Source of the DNA: Planctomycetaceae bacterium
GTDB taxonomy: Bacteria > Planctomycetota > Planctomycetia > Pirellulales > UBA1268
Assembly: GCA_005789975.1 (NCBI GenBank)
Contig: SXWC01000157.1
Location: 1 to 7,336 of the forward strand
Length of the DNA stretch: 7,336 nucleotides
Direction: 5' to 3'
In this document: piece by piece, positions 1 through 6,557 of the stretch
Layout: each line of letters begins with the position of its first letter
Position numbering within the stretch: the stretch's first letter is position 1
The notes under the pieces: generated by a model
Seen by the model: only the letters and a program-made list of their open reading frames with translations
Told to the model about the DNA's origin: nothing
The model's database searches: none
Made by a program: the position numbers and the translations under genes

Positions 1-940
1 AGATGATGCAAGGGGCCTTCGCCTCCGCCTGTTGGAACATGTCGCGCACCCGCGCTGCCCCGACCCCGACGAACATTTCGACGAAATCGCTGCCGGAAAG
101 GCCGAAGAAGGGCACGCCCGCCTCCCCCGCGATCGCCTTGGCCAGGAGCGTCTTGCCCGTGCCCGGAGGGCCCACGAGCAACACCCCCTTGGGAATGTGT
201 CCCCCGAGCACCTGGTATTTCTCGGGGCTGCGCAGAAACTCCACCACCTCGCGGAGTTCCTCGACACCCTCGTCGATGCCGGCGATGTCGTCGAACGTGA
301 TCCCGAGGTCTTCCTGGGCGTACATCCGGCCGCGGCTGCGGCCGAAGGCCATCGGGCTGCCGGCGCCGCCGATCCGCCGCATCATCACGAAGAAGAGAAA
401 CCCGAAGAGACCGGTCAGGACCAGCATCGGCAGCCAGTTCCGCCACGGGCTCGGCGGATCCTCGTAGCGGAAGGGCACGCCGTGCTCCTTGAGCAGTTTC
501 ATCAGTTCGGATTCCGAGTTCTCGCTCGGGAGCTTCGCGGTGCGAAACCGCCGCCCCTCGGGCAGGAGCCCGCCGCCGGTCGGCTTGGTTCGCAGGCCCG
601 CCTCGGGCTGTGCCGGTGGCGTCTCTCCCGGCGCCTGGCGAACCCGTCCCGAGACCTGAAAAGCGCCGATGACCACGTCGTGCAGATCACCGAAGCGGAG
701 CGGCGGCCCGTCTTCCCGCGGCACGCCTGCCACCGGCACGTAGCGGCCGTCCCCTTCCTCCTGCGAGGCGACGATCAGCTTCTCGAGGTCGCTGTAGCTG
801 AGCTGCAGGTCGGGTGTGGTGGAGACGAGACTCAGGGCGAAGAGGCTGGCGACGCCGGCGGCCACGAGCGACCAGACGAGGTTGCCCCCCACGGGCTTTC
901 GATCGACCGGTCGCTTGGGATTGTCGCGTTTTTTGGCCAT
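1..940 (-). CDS. ftsH: ATP-dependent zinc metalloprotease FtsH, N-terminal part (truncated by window edge)
   Basis: FtsH is a hexameric inner-membrane AAA+ protease that extracts and degrades misfolded membrane proteins and some short-lived cytosolic regulators. The 313 visible residues show a basic N-terminus ([10 protein letters not shown]), a first membrane helix at about 21-38, an extracytoplasmic domain at about 40-168, a second helix at about 170-187, and the start of the AAA domain with [12 protein letters not shown] (213-224), Walker A GPPGTGKT (257-264) and the pore-region segment [14 protein letters not shown] (282-295). The window ends at APCII, just before the Walker B acidic residues, so the HEXXH zinc site and C-terminus lie outside. 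The ATG at 940 is supported by a GAAGGA Shine-Dalgarno about five bases upstream. The extracytoplasmic domain is longer than in E. coli FtsH because of a Pro/Gly-rich stretch at about 102-130. The gene is divergent from dxr. Confidence 0.97.
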   Translation of the reverse strand, partial: MAKKRDNPKRPVDRKPVGGNLVWSLVAAGVASLFALSLVSTTPDLQLSYSDLEKLIVASQEEGDGRYVPVAGVPREDGPPLRFGDLHDVVIGAFQVSGRVRQAPGETPPAQPEAGLRTKPTGGGLLPEGRRFRTAKLPSENSESELMKLLKEHGVPFRYEDPPSPWRNWLPMLVLTGLFGFLFFVMMRRIGGAGSPMAFGRSRGRMYAQEDLGITFDDIAGIDEGVEELREVVEFLRSPEKYQVLGGHIPKGVLLVGPPGTGKTLLAKAIAGEAGVPFFGLSGSDFVEMFVGVGAARVRDMFQQAEAKAPCII

Positions 941-963
941 GCGTGTCCTTCGTCGGTGGACCG

Positions 964-979
964 TCGGGCGACCGCCCGA
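964..979. promoter_or_regulatory. Perfect inverted repeat in the ftsH leader (possible operator or leader hairpin)
   Basis: TCGGGCG at 964-970 is the exact reverse complement of CGCCCGA at 973-979, separated by two bases. It lies just downstream of the predicted ftsH promoter and about 25 bases before the start codon. It could be a dimeric repressor site, for example heat-shock type control, or an RNA hairpin with a tight loop. In GC-rich DNA such a palindrome can arise by chance, so regulatory meaning is inference. Confidence 0.3.
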
Positions 980-991
980 TCTTCAACCAGC

Positions 992-1020
992 ATCCTATGC
1001 GGCGGCAAAAGCCCGGACAA
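992..1020 (-). promoter_or_regulatory. Putative sigma70-type promoter of ftsH
   Basis: Read on the minus strand, TTGTCC (1020-1015) is followed after exactly 17 bases by TAGGAT (997-992). Each hexamer matches four of six bases of the TTGACA/TATAAT consensus. Initiation would fall near 985, giving a leader of about 45 bases before the ftsH ATG at 940. This is the best match I found in the divergent region. Spacing and position are right, but there is no experimental support, and sigma consensus in this lineage may differ. Confidence 0.45.
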
Positions 1021-1089
1021 ACCGACGACACCGGGCCCGCACGGGGCCGTGGCCTCAAAATAGAAGTGGCGGTTCCCCGACCGGCCCCC

Positions 1090-1095
1090 TAGACT
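1090..1095 (+). promoter_or_regulatory. Weak -10-like hexamer before dxr
   Basis: TAGACT at 1090-1095 matches four of six bases of the -10 consensus and would start transcription only about 5-7 bases before the dxr ATG at 1108. That would fit the absence of any Shine-Dalgarno there (a near-leaderless mRNA). No convincing -35 element sits at 16-18 bases upstream, so this is tentative. Confidence 0.2.
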
Positions 1096-1107
1096 TTCGA
1101 TTCCGCG

Positions 1108-2370
1108 ATGTTTGAAATTCACGCCCCACATCCCATGCCGCCGACGCCCAGCGACCCCTCTGACGAGGTGTCGCGATTCCCCTTGAACGACCGCGGTCCG
1201 GCCGAGCCGTCTGGCCGTCCCTTGCGGGTGGCGGTTCTCGGATCGACCGGCAGCATCGGAACGAGCACCCTCGACGTCATCGAGGCGTCGGGCGGCCGCT
1301 TTGAGGCCTGGCTGCTGGCAGCCCACCGCAGCGTGGAGTCGCTCGTGGCTCAGGCCCGGCGAATGAAGCCCGCCTGGGTGGTCGTGGTCGATGAGCAGGC
1401 CGCCGCCCAGTTGGGCCCCGGCAGCCTGCCGGCCGGCACTCGGCTCGCCATCGGCACCGCCGCCCTCGAGCAACTCGTCCGGGATCCCGCGGCCGACCGG
1501 GTCGTGTCGGCGATCGTCGGAGCGGCCGGCCTGCGGAGCACCTGGGCGGCCATCGAGGCGGGCAAGACCGTCGCCCTGGCCAATAAAGAGACGCTCGTGA
1601 TGGCCGGTCCGCTGGTGATGCGGCTCGCCGCCCGTTGCGGGGCCAGGATTCTGCCGGTCGACAGCGAACATTCCGCCATCCACCAGGCCCTCTGTTCGGG
1701 ACGACCCGACGAGGTGCAGCGGATCGTCCTCACGGCCAGCGGCGGGCCCTTCCGCACGCGACTGCCGGAATCGTTCGGCGACATCACCCCTGCCGAGGCG
1801 CTCCGCCATCCGACCTGGTCGATGGGCCCGAAGATCACGATCGACTCGGCGACCATGATGAACAAGGCCCTCGAACTCATCGAGGCCCGGTGGCTGTTCG
1901 GGGTGCCCGCGGAAAAACTCGCGGTGATGGTGCATCCCCAGTCGATCGTGCACTCCCTCGTGGAGTTCGTCGATGGCTCGGTGCTCGCCCAGCTCAGCCC
2001 GCCCGATATGCGGCTGCCGATCCAGTACGCTCTCACCTACCCCGCCCGCACGACCGGCCCCGCCCGGAGGCTCGATTTCACGCAGCCGATGACGCTCGCG
2101 TTCGAACCCCCTGATGCGGTCCGCTTTCCGGCGGTGCGGCTCGGCCACGAGGCCGCCGCCCGGGGCGGCACGGCCGGGGCGGTGCTCAACGCGGCCAATG
2201 AGGAGGCCGTCGGGGGGTTCCTGGACGGAAGGCTGCGGTTCACGGATATCGCGGATGCATGTGCAAAGGTGCTCGACGAGCACCCGTTCGAGGCGGAACC
2301 CACGCTCGAGGAGATTCGTCGGCTCGATGCGTGGGCCAGATTGGAGGTCAGGAAGTGGTCGGTTGCTTGA
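1108..2370 (+). CDS. dxr: 1-deoxy-D-xylulose 5-phosphate reductoisomerase (Dxr/IspC)
   Basis: Dxr converts 1-deoxy-D-xylulose 5-phosphate to 2-C-methyl-D-erythritol 4-phosphate with NADPH and a divalent metal, the committed step of the MEP isoprenoid pathway and the target of fosmidomycin. The 420 residues carry every family landmark: the NADPH-binding GSTGSIG (45-51), ANKETL (158-163), metal ligands in LPVDSEHSAI (D185 and E187), TASGGPF (209-215), the IDSATMMNKALE block (245-256, with N252, K253 and the third metal ligand E256), HPQSIVHS (276-283) and NAANEEAV (361-368). The core begins at about residue 40, so the N-terminus has a polar, proline-rich extension of roughly 38 residues compared with E. 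coli (398 aa). No Shine-Dalgarno precedes the ATG at 1108. An in-frame ATG at 1135 or the GTG at 1168 (after GACGAG) are alternative starts. The 3' end overlaps the start of rseP, indicating co-transcription. Confidence 0.97.
   Translation: MFEIHAPHPMPPTPSDPSDEVSRFPLNDRGPAEPSGRPLRVAVLGSTGSIGTSTLDVIEASGGRFEAWLLAAHRSVESLVAQARRMKPAWVVVVDEQAAAQLGPGSLPAGTRLAIGTAALEQLVRDPAADRVVSAIVGAAGLRSTWAAIEAGKTVALANKETLVMAGPLVMRLAARCGARILPVDSEHSAIHQALCSGRPDEVQRIVLTASGGPFRTRLPESFGDITPAEALRHPTWSMGPKITIDSATMMNKALELIEARWLFGVPAEKLAVMVHPQSIVHSLVEFVDGSVLAQLSPPDMRLPIQYALTYPARTTGPARRLDFTQPMTLAFEPPDAVRFPAVRLGHEAAARGGTAGAVLNAANEEAVGGFLDGRLRFTDIADACAKVLDEHPFEAEPTLEEIRRLDAWARLEVRKWSVA
2343..2348 (+). promoter_or_regulatory. 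Shine-Dalgarno that decides the rseP start
   Basis: GGAGGT inside the last codons of dxr lies six bases before GTG 2355, ideal spacing. An ATG exists further upstream in the same frame at 2259, but it has no comparable ribosome binding site and would place 32 non-membrane residues before the protein and deepen the overlap with dxr to 112 bases. The GTG is therefore preferred. Confidence 0.75.
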
Positions 2371-4427
2371 TTTCATCGCTCTCCCCGTGCTTCGCGGGGA
2401 CATGGCTGGAGTGGTTGGCACAGCCCGCGAACCTGTGGGTGGTGCTCAAGGTCGCCGGTGGGCTCGGCTTCGTGATCTTCGTGCACGAGCTGGGCCACTT
2501 CCTCGTCGCCAAGGCCTGTGGCGTGAAGTGCGAGAAGTTCTTCCTGGGCTTCGACGTCGGGGGTCTCAAGCTCGCGAGCTTCAAATACGGTGAAACCGAA
2601 TACGGCATCGGCGCCCTGCCTTTGGGCGGGTACGTGAAGATGCTCGGCCAGGACGACAACCCCTCGGCGGCGGCCGCCGAGGCCCAGCGGGCCCGGCTGT
2701 CGGGCGACCTCCCGGCCGAACCGGTGGCCGGCCCGCACCCTGCCTGGGATCCGCGGAGCTATCCGGCCCAGAGCGTGCCCAAGCGGATGGCGATCATCTC
2801 GGCGGGCGTGATCATGAACGTGATCTTCGCCGCGTTGATGGCCTCATGGGCCTTCGGCATCGGCGTCCGCGAGATGACCTGCGTGCTGTCGAGCGTCCGC
2901 ACGGGCGGTGCCGCGTGGCGAGCCGGTCTGCGGACTGGCGACGAGATCGTCGCGATCGGCGGCCGCAAGGATCCGATCTTCAACGACCTGCGGCACGGCG
3001 TCACCGTGGGCAGCGTGCAGGACGGCATCGAGTTCGCCATCCGCAGGCCGGCCGACGGCTCGACCCGCACGGTCCTGCTCAAGCCCGACACGGACCTCGG
3101 CGCGCCCACGATCGGGGTCACCAGCCCCTTTTCGCTCACGCTGCCGGCCGACCTCTCCCGCGGACTCGCCGGTGCCGCCGCGAAGGCGGAGCCGCCGCTC
3201 ATGGGAGGCGACACGATCCGGGCGGTCGACGGCAAGGCGGTGGCGACCTACGCCGAACTTTTGGCGGAACTCTCGACGAGGCCCGCCGCCGACGTCACGC
3301 TCACGGTCGATCGCAGCGGGCAGGGAGCTGCGGGGGGCAACGACCGCACCTCGTCGCTCACGATCACGCTGCCGCCCCAGCCGCGGCTCGTGACCGGCAT
3401 GACGCTGACCGCGATGCCGATCAAGGCGGTGCAGGCGGATTCTCCCGCGGCCGCGGCCGGCATCAAGGCGGGCGAGCGGCTCGTCGCCATCGACGGCGAG
3501 CCGGCGGGTGATCCGCTGACCATCGACGACCGGCTTCGCGGCCGCGTGGACCAAGCCGTCACACTCACGCTGGCCGACCAGCAGGGCACCGAACGCGCGG
3601 TCGATGTGCGGCCCCGCCAAGTGACCTGGCGGGACGACGAGACCGCCGGAATCGGCAGCCCAGTCTCCGTCGCCGCACTCGGCATCGCGATCCCCGTTGA
3701 CACGCTCGTCACGGCGGTCGCGGCCGACGGGCCTGCGGCCCGGGCCGGTATCGTCGCCGGCGAACGCGTGGTGCGGGCCATGCTCGTGCCGCCGGGTGAA
3801 AAACCGGAACCCGAGGCCGGTATCGATCTGACCACGCAAGAGCCCAACTGGCCCGTCGTGGCCGGGGTGCTGCAGCATCTGCCGGCGGGCACGTCGCTCG
3901 TGCTCTCGGTCGAGGCAGCCGATGGCGTGCGCCGGGATGTGACGCTGGAGCCGGCTGCGGCGACCGATCAGTTCACGGCCGATCGTGGCCTGGTGTTCGA
4001 GCCCGTCTACGAGACGGTCCGTGCCCATTCGTTCGCCGACGCGCTGGGACGCGGCTTCCGCAAGGCGAAGGAAGACCTGTTCATGGTCTACGGTTTTCTG
4101 GGAAAGCTCACCAAGCAGGAGATCAGTCCGCGGCTGCTGGGCGGTCCCATCGAGATCGCCAAGCAGGCGGGCCGGTCGGCCAGCGAGGGCTTTGGTCGCC
4201 TGCTGCTGTTTCTGACGATGCTCAGTGCGAATCTGGCCGTCGTCAACTTCCTGCCCATCCCCGTTTTGGACGGCGGGCATATGGTGTTTCTGACGTACGA
4301 ACTGCTCCGCGGAAAGCCCCCGAGCGAGGGCGTGGTGGCCGTGCTGAGCTACCTCGGACTTGCGCTGATTCTCTCCCTGATGTTCTTCGTGTTCGGGCTC
4401 GACCTGGGACTGATTCCGAGGCGTTGA
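2355..4427 (+). CDS. rseP: RseP-type site-2 intramembrane zinc metalloprotease (peptidase M50) with four PDZ-like modules
   Basis: Site-2 proteases cut transmembrane substrates within the bilayer; in E. coli RseP cleaves the anti-sigma factor RseA and remnant signal peptides. From the GTG start the protein has 690 residues, versus about 450 in E. coli. The first membrane helix holds the zinc-binding HELGH (44-48). Next come the membrane-associated segment ending in LPLGGYVKMLG, a second helix at about 148-166 (AGVIMN in place of the usual GP..N), a long extracytoplasmic region, the third helix with NFLPIPVLDGGH (631-642, the LDG metal-ligand motif), and a final helix at about 662-680. The long region contains four PDZ-like modules, at roughly 174-245, 254-320, 349-420 and 434-534. 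The 1st, 3rd and 4th show the classic alanine-rich AGL/I..G(D/E) turn; the 2nd is diverged. The start overlaps dxr by 16 bases and the HAD gene follows after seven. dxr-rseP adjacency is widespread in bacteria. The actual substrate here is unknown. Confidence 0.95.
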   Translation: MVGCLISSLSPCFAGTWLEWLAQPANLWVVLKVAGGLGFVIFVHELGHFLVAKACGVKCEKFFLGFDVGGLKLASFKYGETEYGIGALPLGGYVKMLGQDDNPSAAAAEAQRARLSGDLPAEPVAGPHPAWDPRSYPAQSVPKRMAIISAGVIMNVIFAALMASWAFGIGVREMTCVLSSVRTGGAAWRAGLRTGDEIVAIGGRKDPIFNDLRHGVTVGSVQDGIEFAIRRPADGSTRTVLLKPDTDLGAPTIGVTSPFSLTLPADLSRGLAGAAAKAEPPLMGGDTIRAVDGKAVATYAELLAELSTRPAADVTLTVDRSGQGAAGGNDRTSSLTITLPPQPRLVTGMTLTAMPIKAVQADSPAAAAGIKAGERLVAIDGEPAGDPLTIDDRLRGRVDQAVTLTLADQQGTERAVDVRPRQVTWRDDETAGIGSPVSVAALGIAIPVDTLVTAVAADGPAARAGIVAGERVVRAMLVPPGEKPEPEAGIDLTTQEPNWPVVAGVLQHLPAGTSLVLSVEAADGVRRDVTLEPAAATDQFTADRGLVFEPVYETVRAHSFADALGRGFRKAKEDLFMVYGFLGKLTKQEISPRLLGGPIEIAKQAGRSASEGFGRLLLFLTMLSANLAVVNFLPIPVLDGGHMVFLTYELLRGKPPSEGVVAVLSYLGLALILSLMFFVFGLDLGLIPRR

Positions 4428-4434
4428 CCACACC

Positions 4435-5115
4435 GTGCACCGCCTCCCGATGACGACCGTGGACGAGACAGCGACCGGTCGTGGGTTCCCGCCGGCGGGC
4501 GTGCGGGCCGTGGTCTTCGACGTTGTGGGCACGCTCGTGGAGCCGTCGCCGTCGGTGGCCGAGGCCTACGCCCGAGCCGGCCGACGGCACGGCCACTCGC
4601 TCGACACGGCCGAGATCCAACGGCGGTTTCGGGCGGCGTGGCGGCGGCAGGAAACGATCGACGCGGCCGCCGTGCCGGCCTACGCCACGAGCGGTTCTCG
4701 CGAGACGGCACGCTGGCGCGAGATCGTCGCCGATGTGTTCGAGTGTGGTTCCGGGACCGATGCGATCTTCGCCGACCTCTGGGAGCATTTCGGTCGCCCC
4801 GATGCCTGGCGGCCGCTTTCCACCGGTGCCAACCTGATGAAGGCCGCGCTCGATGCCGGGCTGACTGTGGCCCTGGCGAGCAACTTCGACGAGCGGCTGT
4901 TCGCGATCGCCGGGGTGATCGAGCCGTTGTCGTGGGCCCAGCATGTGTTCGCCTCCTCGGAGATCGGCTGGAGGAAGCCGGCGGCGGAGTTCTTCCGCAC
5001 CGTCGAACGGCGCCTTGGTCATGCGCCGCACGAGCTGCTCCTGGTCGGAGACGACCCCGAACTCGACATCGCCGCCGCCACCCGGGCCGGCTGGCACACG
5101 CACCCGGTCGCCTGA
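4435..5115 (+). CDS. HAD-superfamily hydrolase, HDHD3/DREG-2-like
   Basis: This 226-residue protein is a haloacid dehalogenase-type hydrolase, probably a phosphatase of unknown substrate. Motif I is VVFDVVGTLV with the nucleophilic D29. Motif II is LASNFD (S149). Motif III is the lysine of GWRKPAAEFF (K181). Motif IV is LLVGDDPELDIAAATRAGW, with D206, D207 and D211. A helical cap occupies about residues 38-130. The second Asp of the DxDxT signature, normally the general acid/base, is valine (V31). The same FDxxGTL form occurs in the HDHD3/DREG-2 group, whose spacing also fits here, so this is a family trait rather than damage. The GTG at 4435 starts seven bases after the rseP stop; the ATG at 4450 is equally possible, as neither has a clear ribosome site, and translational coupling to rseP is likely. 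Last gene of the dxr operon. Confidence 0.88.
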   Translation: MHRLPMTTVDETATGRGFPPAGVRAVVFDVVGTLVEPSPSVAEAYARAGRRHGHSLDTAEIQRRFRAAWRRQETIDAAAVPAYATSGSRETARWREIVADVFECGSGTDAIFADLWEHFGRPDAWRPLSTGANLMKAALDAGLTVALASNFDERLFAIAGVIEPLSWAQHVFASSEIGWRKPAAEFFRTVERRLGHAPHELLLVGDDPELDIAAATRAGWHTHPVA

Positions 5116-5140
5116 CTTCGACTTTTCCATTTTTTTCCAG

Positions 5141-5200
5141 GAGCGCGGGAGCCGCCCGTCGCGGGCGCCGCCGGCGGTGCCCGCATCCCGGCGGCTGCTC
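5141..5200. repeat. Nested inverted repeats between convergent genes (possible bidirectional transcription end)
   Basis: The 83-base gap between the HAD gene and the MFS gene is mostly dyad symmetry. An inner 12-bp stem (5161-5172 with 5173-5184, one G-T pair) is flanked by AGCCGCC (5150-5156) pairing with GGCGGCT (5190-5196) and by GAGC (5141-5144) pairing with GCTC (5197-5200), which touches the MFS stop codon. The position suggests a shared terminator. The only T-run (5123-5136) lies 5' of the stem for plus-strand transcripts and would be an A-run for minus-strand ones, so it is not a classical intrinsic terminator in either direction. Confidence 0.5.
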
Positions 5201-6470
5201 AGACGAGACCTGCGGCATCCGCGGTCGCCCGCCGACCCGTGGCGAGCACCAGTCCGCCGGCGACCGCCGACAGGATCGCCGTCGCGGCAAAGGCCCACCC
5301 CGAACCCTCCGGGCAGCTTTCCCAGAGCCAGCCGGCAAGCAGTCCCGCCGGCAACGCCATCACCCCCTGCACGAGCGCATACCAGCCGAAGGCGGCTCCA
5401 TGCCGGGTTTCGGCGGAGAGGGCCGCGACGAGTGAACGCTCCGCGGGCTCCGCGATGCCGTAGGCCACGGCGACCAGCAGCATGCACGGCACCGCCACCG
5501 CCGCCTGTCCGGCGAGGGTCAGCCCCACGTAGGCGACTGCGAAGGTGAGCCAGCCGCAGGCGAGCACGGTCCGCGGCATCCAGCGGTCGGTGAGCCGGCC
5601 GGACCGGTGTGCCGCGGCGCTCTTGGTCGCGCTCATTCCGAACCAGAGACACGGGATCAGCGCTGTGGGCACGCCGAGGTCAGCGGCCCGGAGCAGCAGA
5701 AACTGCTCGCTCGAGGCCCCGAGCGCCCAGATGGCGACGCAGCCCAGCAGCAGCCACTGGGGCCGCGACAGACCAGGGGCGAGTGTCGTCGTCACGCTGG
5801 CCGCCCGCCGCGGTGGGTCACGCACGAACCGCCAGATCACCGCGAGCGTCATCAGGCCCGGCAGCAGGGCCAGCAGAAAGAGCAGCCGTTCCTGCCCCGG
5901 AAACACGAGGAGGAAGGCCATCGCGACCAACGGCCCGATCGCGGCGCCCGCATGATCCATCGCGCGGATGTGGCCAAACCCGCGGCCCCGTTCAGCGGGT
6001 TCCACCAGATCGGTGACCAGCGCGTCGCGGGGAGCCGACCGGATGCCCTTGCCGAAGCGGTCGGCCGCCCGCACGAGAAGCACCTGCAGCGGTGACGCGA
6101 CGAATGCCATCAGCGGGCGGACTGCAGCCGACAGGCCATAGCCGACCAGCACGAGGGGCCGCCGCCCGATCGAGTCGGAAAGGCCCCCGGACGGCAGCCT
6201 GACCACCGCGGCCACGGCATTGGCCAGCCCGTCGATGAGCCCGATATCGAGCCCCGTGCCGCCCAGCCCCTTCACGAACGCCGGCAGGAGCGGATAGATC
6301 GCCTCGCTGGAGAGATCCGTGAGGAAACTCGTCCAGCCCAATGCCCGCACGGTCGCGGGCAGTGTATCTGGCGCTCGCACGGTCGCGGGCAGTGTATCTG
6401 GCGCCCGCACGGTCGCGGGCACCTCCCCGTCGCGATGCCCGGGCCTCGGCGGCTTCGCATCGTTCACCAC
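5199..6470 (-). CDS. Major facilitator superfamily transporter (substrate unknown)
   Basis: This is a polytopic inner-membrane secondary transporter of the MFS, probably drug-efflux (DHA1)-like. From the GTG at 6470 it has 423 residues, close to the usual 400, with about 12 hydrophobic segments. The first begins at ALGWTSFLTDLSSEAIYPLL (43-62). The loop 2-3 signature GGLSDSIGRRP (95-105) matches MFS motif A, and DRFGKGIRSAPRDALV (137-152) and RAMDHAGAAIGPL (169-181) are conserved blocks of a common bacterial subgroup. A weaker motif A relative, GRLTDRW (291-297), opens the second half. GTG 6470 follows GGAGGT by five bases; GTG 6467 also fits, and a GTG at 6494 has no comparable ribosome site. 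The N-terminal tail contains about 2.5 copies of PATVRAPDTL before the first helix, so starts inside the repeat (GTG at 6350, 6380 or 6410) would also give an intact transporter. The gene follows lepA by 87 bases on the same strand. Nothing in the neighbourhood indicates a substrate. Confidence 0.9.
   Translation of the reverse strand: MVNDAKPPRPGHRDGEVPATVRAPDTLPATVRAPDTLPATVRALGWTSFLTDLSSEAIYPLLPAFVKGLGGTGLDIGLIDGLANAVAAVVRLPSGGLSDSIGRRPLVLVGYGLSAAVRPLMAFVASPLQVLLVRAADRFGKGIRSAPRDALVTDLVEPAERGRGFGHIRAMDHAGAAIGPLVAMAFLLVFPGQERLLFLLALLPGLMTLAVIWRFVRDPPRRAASVTTTLAPGLSRPQWLLLGCVAIWALGASSEQFLLLRAADLGVPTALIPCLWFGMSATKSAAAHRSGRLTDRWMPRTVLACGWLTFAVAYVGLTLAGQAAVAVPCMLLVAVAYGIAEPAERSLVAALSAETRHGAAFGWYALVQGVMALPAGLLAGWLWESCPEGSGWAFAATAILSAVAGGLVLATGRRATADAAGLV
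6343..6420. repeat. 30-bp tandem repeat, 2.6 copies, in the 5' end of the MFS gene
   Basis: Units at 6343-6372 and 6373-6402 are identical except at one base (C versus T at the third position), and a third partial copy covers 6403-6420. The unit length is a multiple of three and encodes PATVRAPDTL on the minus strand, so copy-number change would not shift the frame. Each unit contains GCCCGC and GCGGGC (GCTCGC in the middle unit) six bases apart, a potential hairpin, and a GTG codon that could act as a start. The repeat is intragenic and has no spacers. Confidence 0.95.
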
Positions 6471-6475
6471 GGCCC

Positions 6476-6481
6476 ACCTCC
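6476..6481 (-). promoter_or_regulatory. Shine-Dalgarno for the MFS gene
   Basis: On the minus strand GGAGGT (6481-6476) lies five bases before GTG 6470 and eight before GTG 6467. It supports a start there over the in-frame GTG at 6494, which lies upstream of this site. A second GGGGAGGT (6428-6421) lies ten bases before the GTG in the first translated repeat unit (6410) and could drive an alternative start. Confidence 0.6.
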
Positions 6482-6557
6482 CGCCGTCGTTCACCCCCCG
6501 CCGTCAATCAGGCAGGCCACGACTCATGTCCGCCCGGCACCGGAGCACCACCGCGGT

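Noticed and set aside
32..1063. Plus-strand open frame (343 codons) over the ftsH region
   Set aside because: The minus strand encodes FtsH with Walker A and two membrane helices; the plus frame is a GC-rich shadow.
2259..2354. Upstream ATG extension of rseP
   Set aside because: It would add 32 residues lying over conserved dxr codons, has no good ribosome site, and GTG 2355 has an ideally spaced GGAGGT.
832..2421. Long open frame (529 codons) antisense to dxr, running into the ftsH start
   Set aside because: Low-complexity basic composition, no domain signature, and it overlaps the real dxr gene and the divergent promoter region.
2844..4532. Long open frame (562 codons) antisense to rseP
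   Set aside because: The translation is Arg/His/Gly/Asp-rich without recognisable motifs, as expected of the reverse frame of a GC-rich gene; the sense strand encodes an unmistakable site-2 protease.
5123..5184. Intrinsic (rho-independent) terminator for the dxr-rseP-HAD operon
   Set aside because: The stem is strong, but the T-run precedes it instead of following it, so only a generic inverted-repeat call is supported.
4243..5652. Minus-strand open frame (469 codons) across the end of rseP, the HAD gene and part of the MFS gene
   Set aside because: It spans three genes with conserved protein motifs in other frames; its own translation has no membrane segments or motifs.
6343..6420. CRISPR-like array of 30-bp repeats
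   Set aside because: The repeats are directly adjacent with no spacers and are in frame within a coding region; no cas genes are present.
6550..6557. Short palindrome ACCGCGGT just after the lepA stop
   Set aside because: Eight bases of perfect palindrome is expected by chance in DNA of this composition and nothing around it suggests a function.
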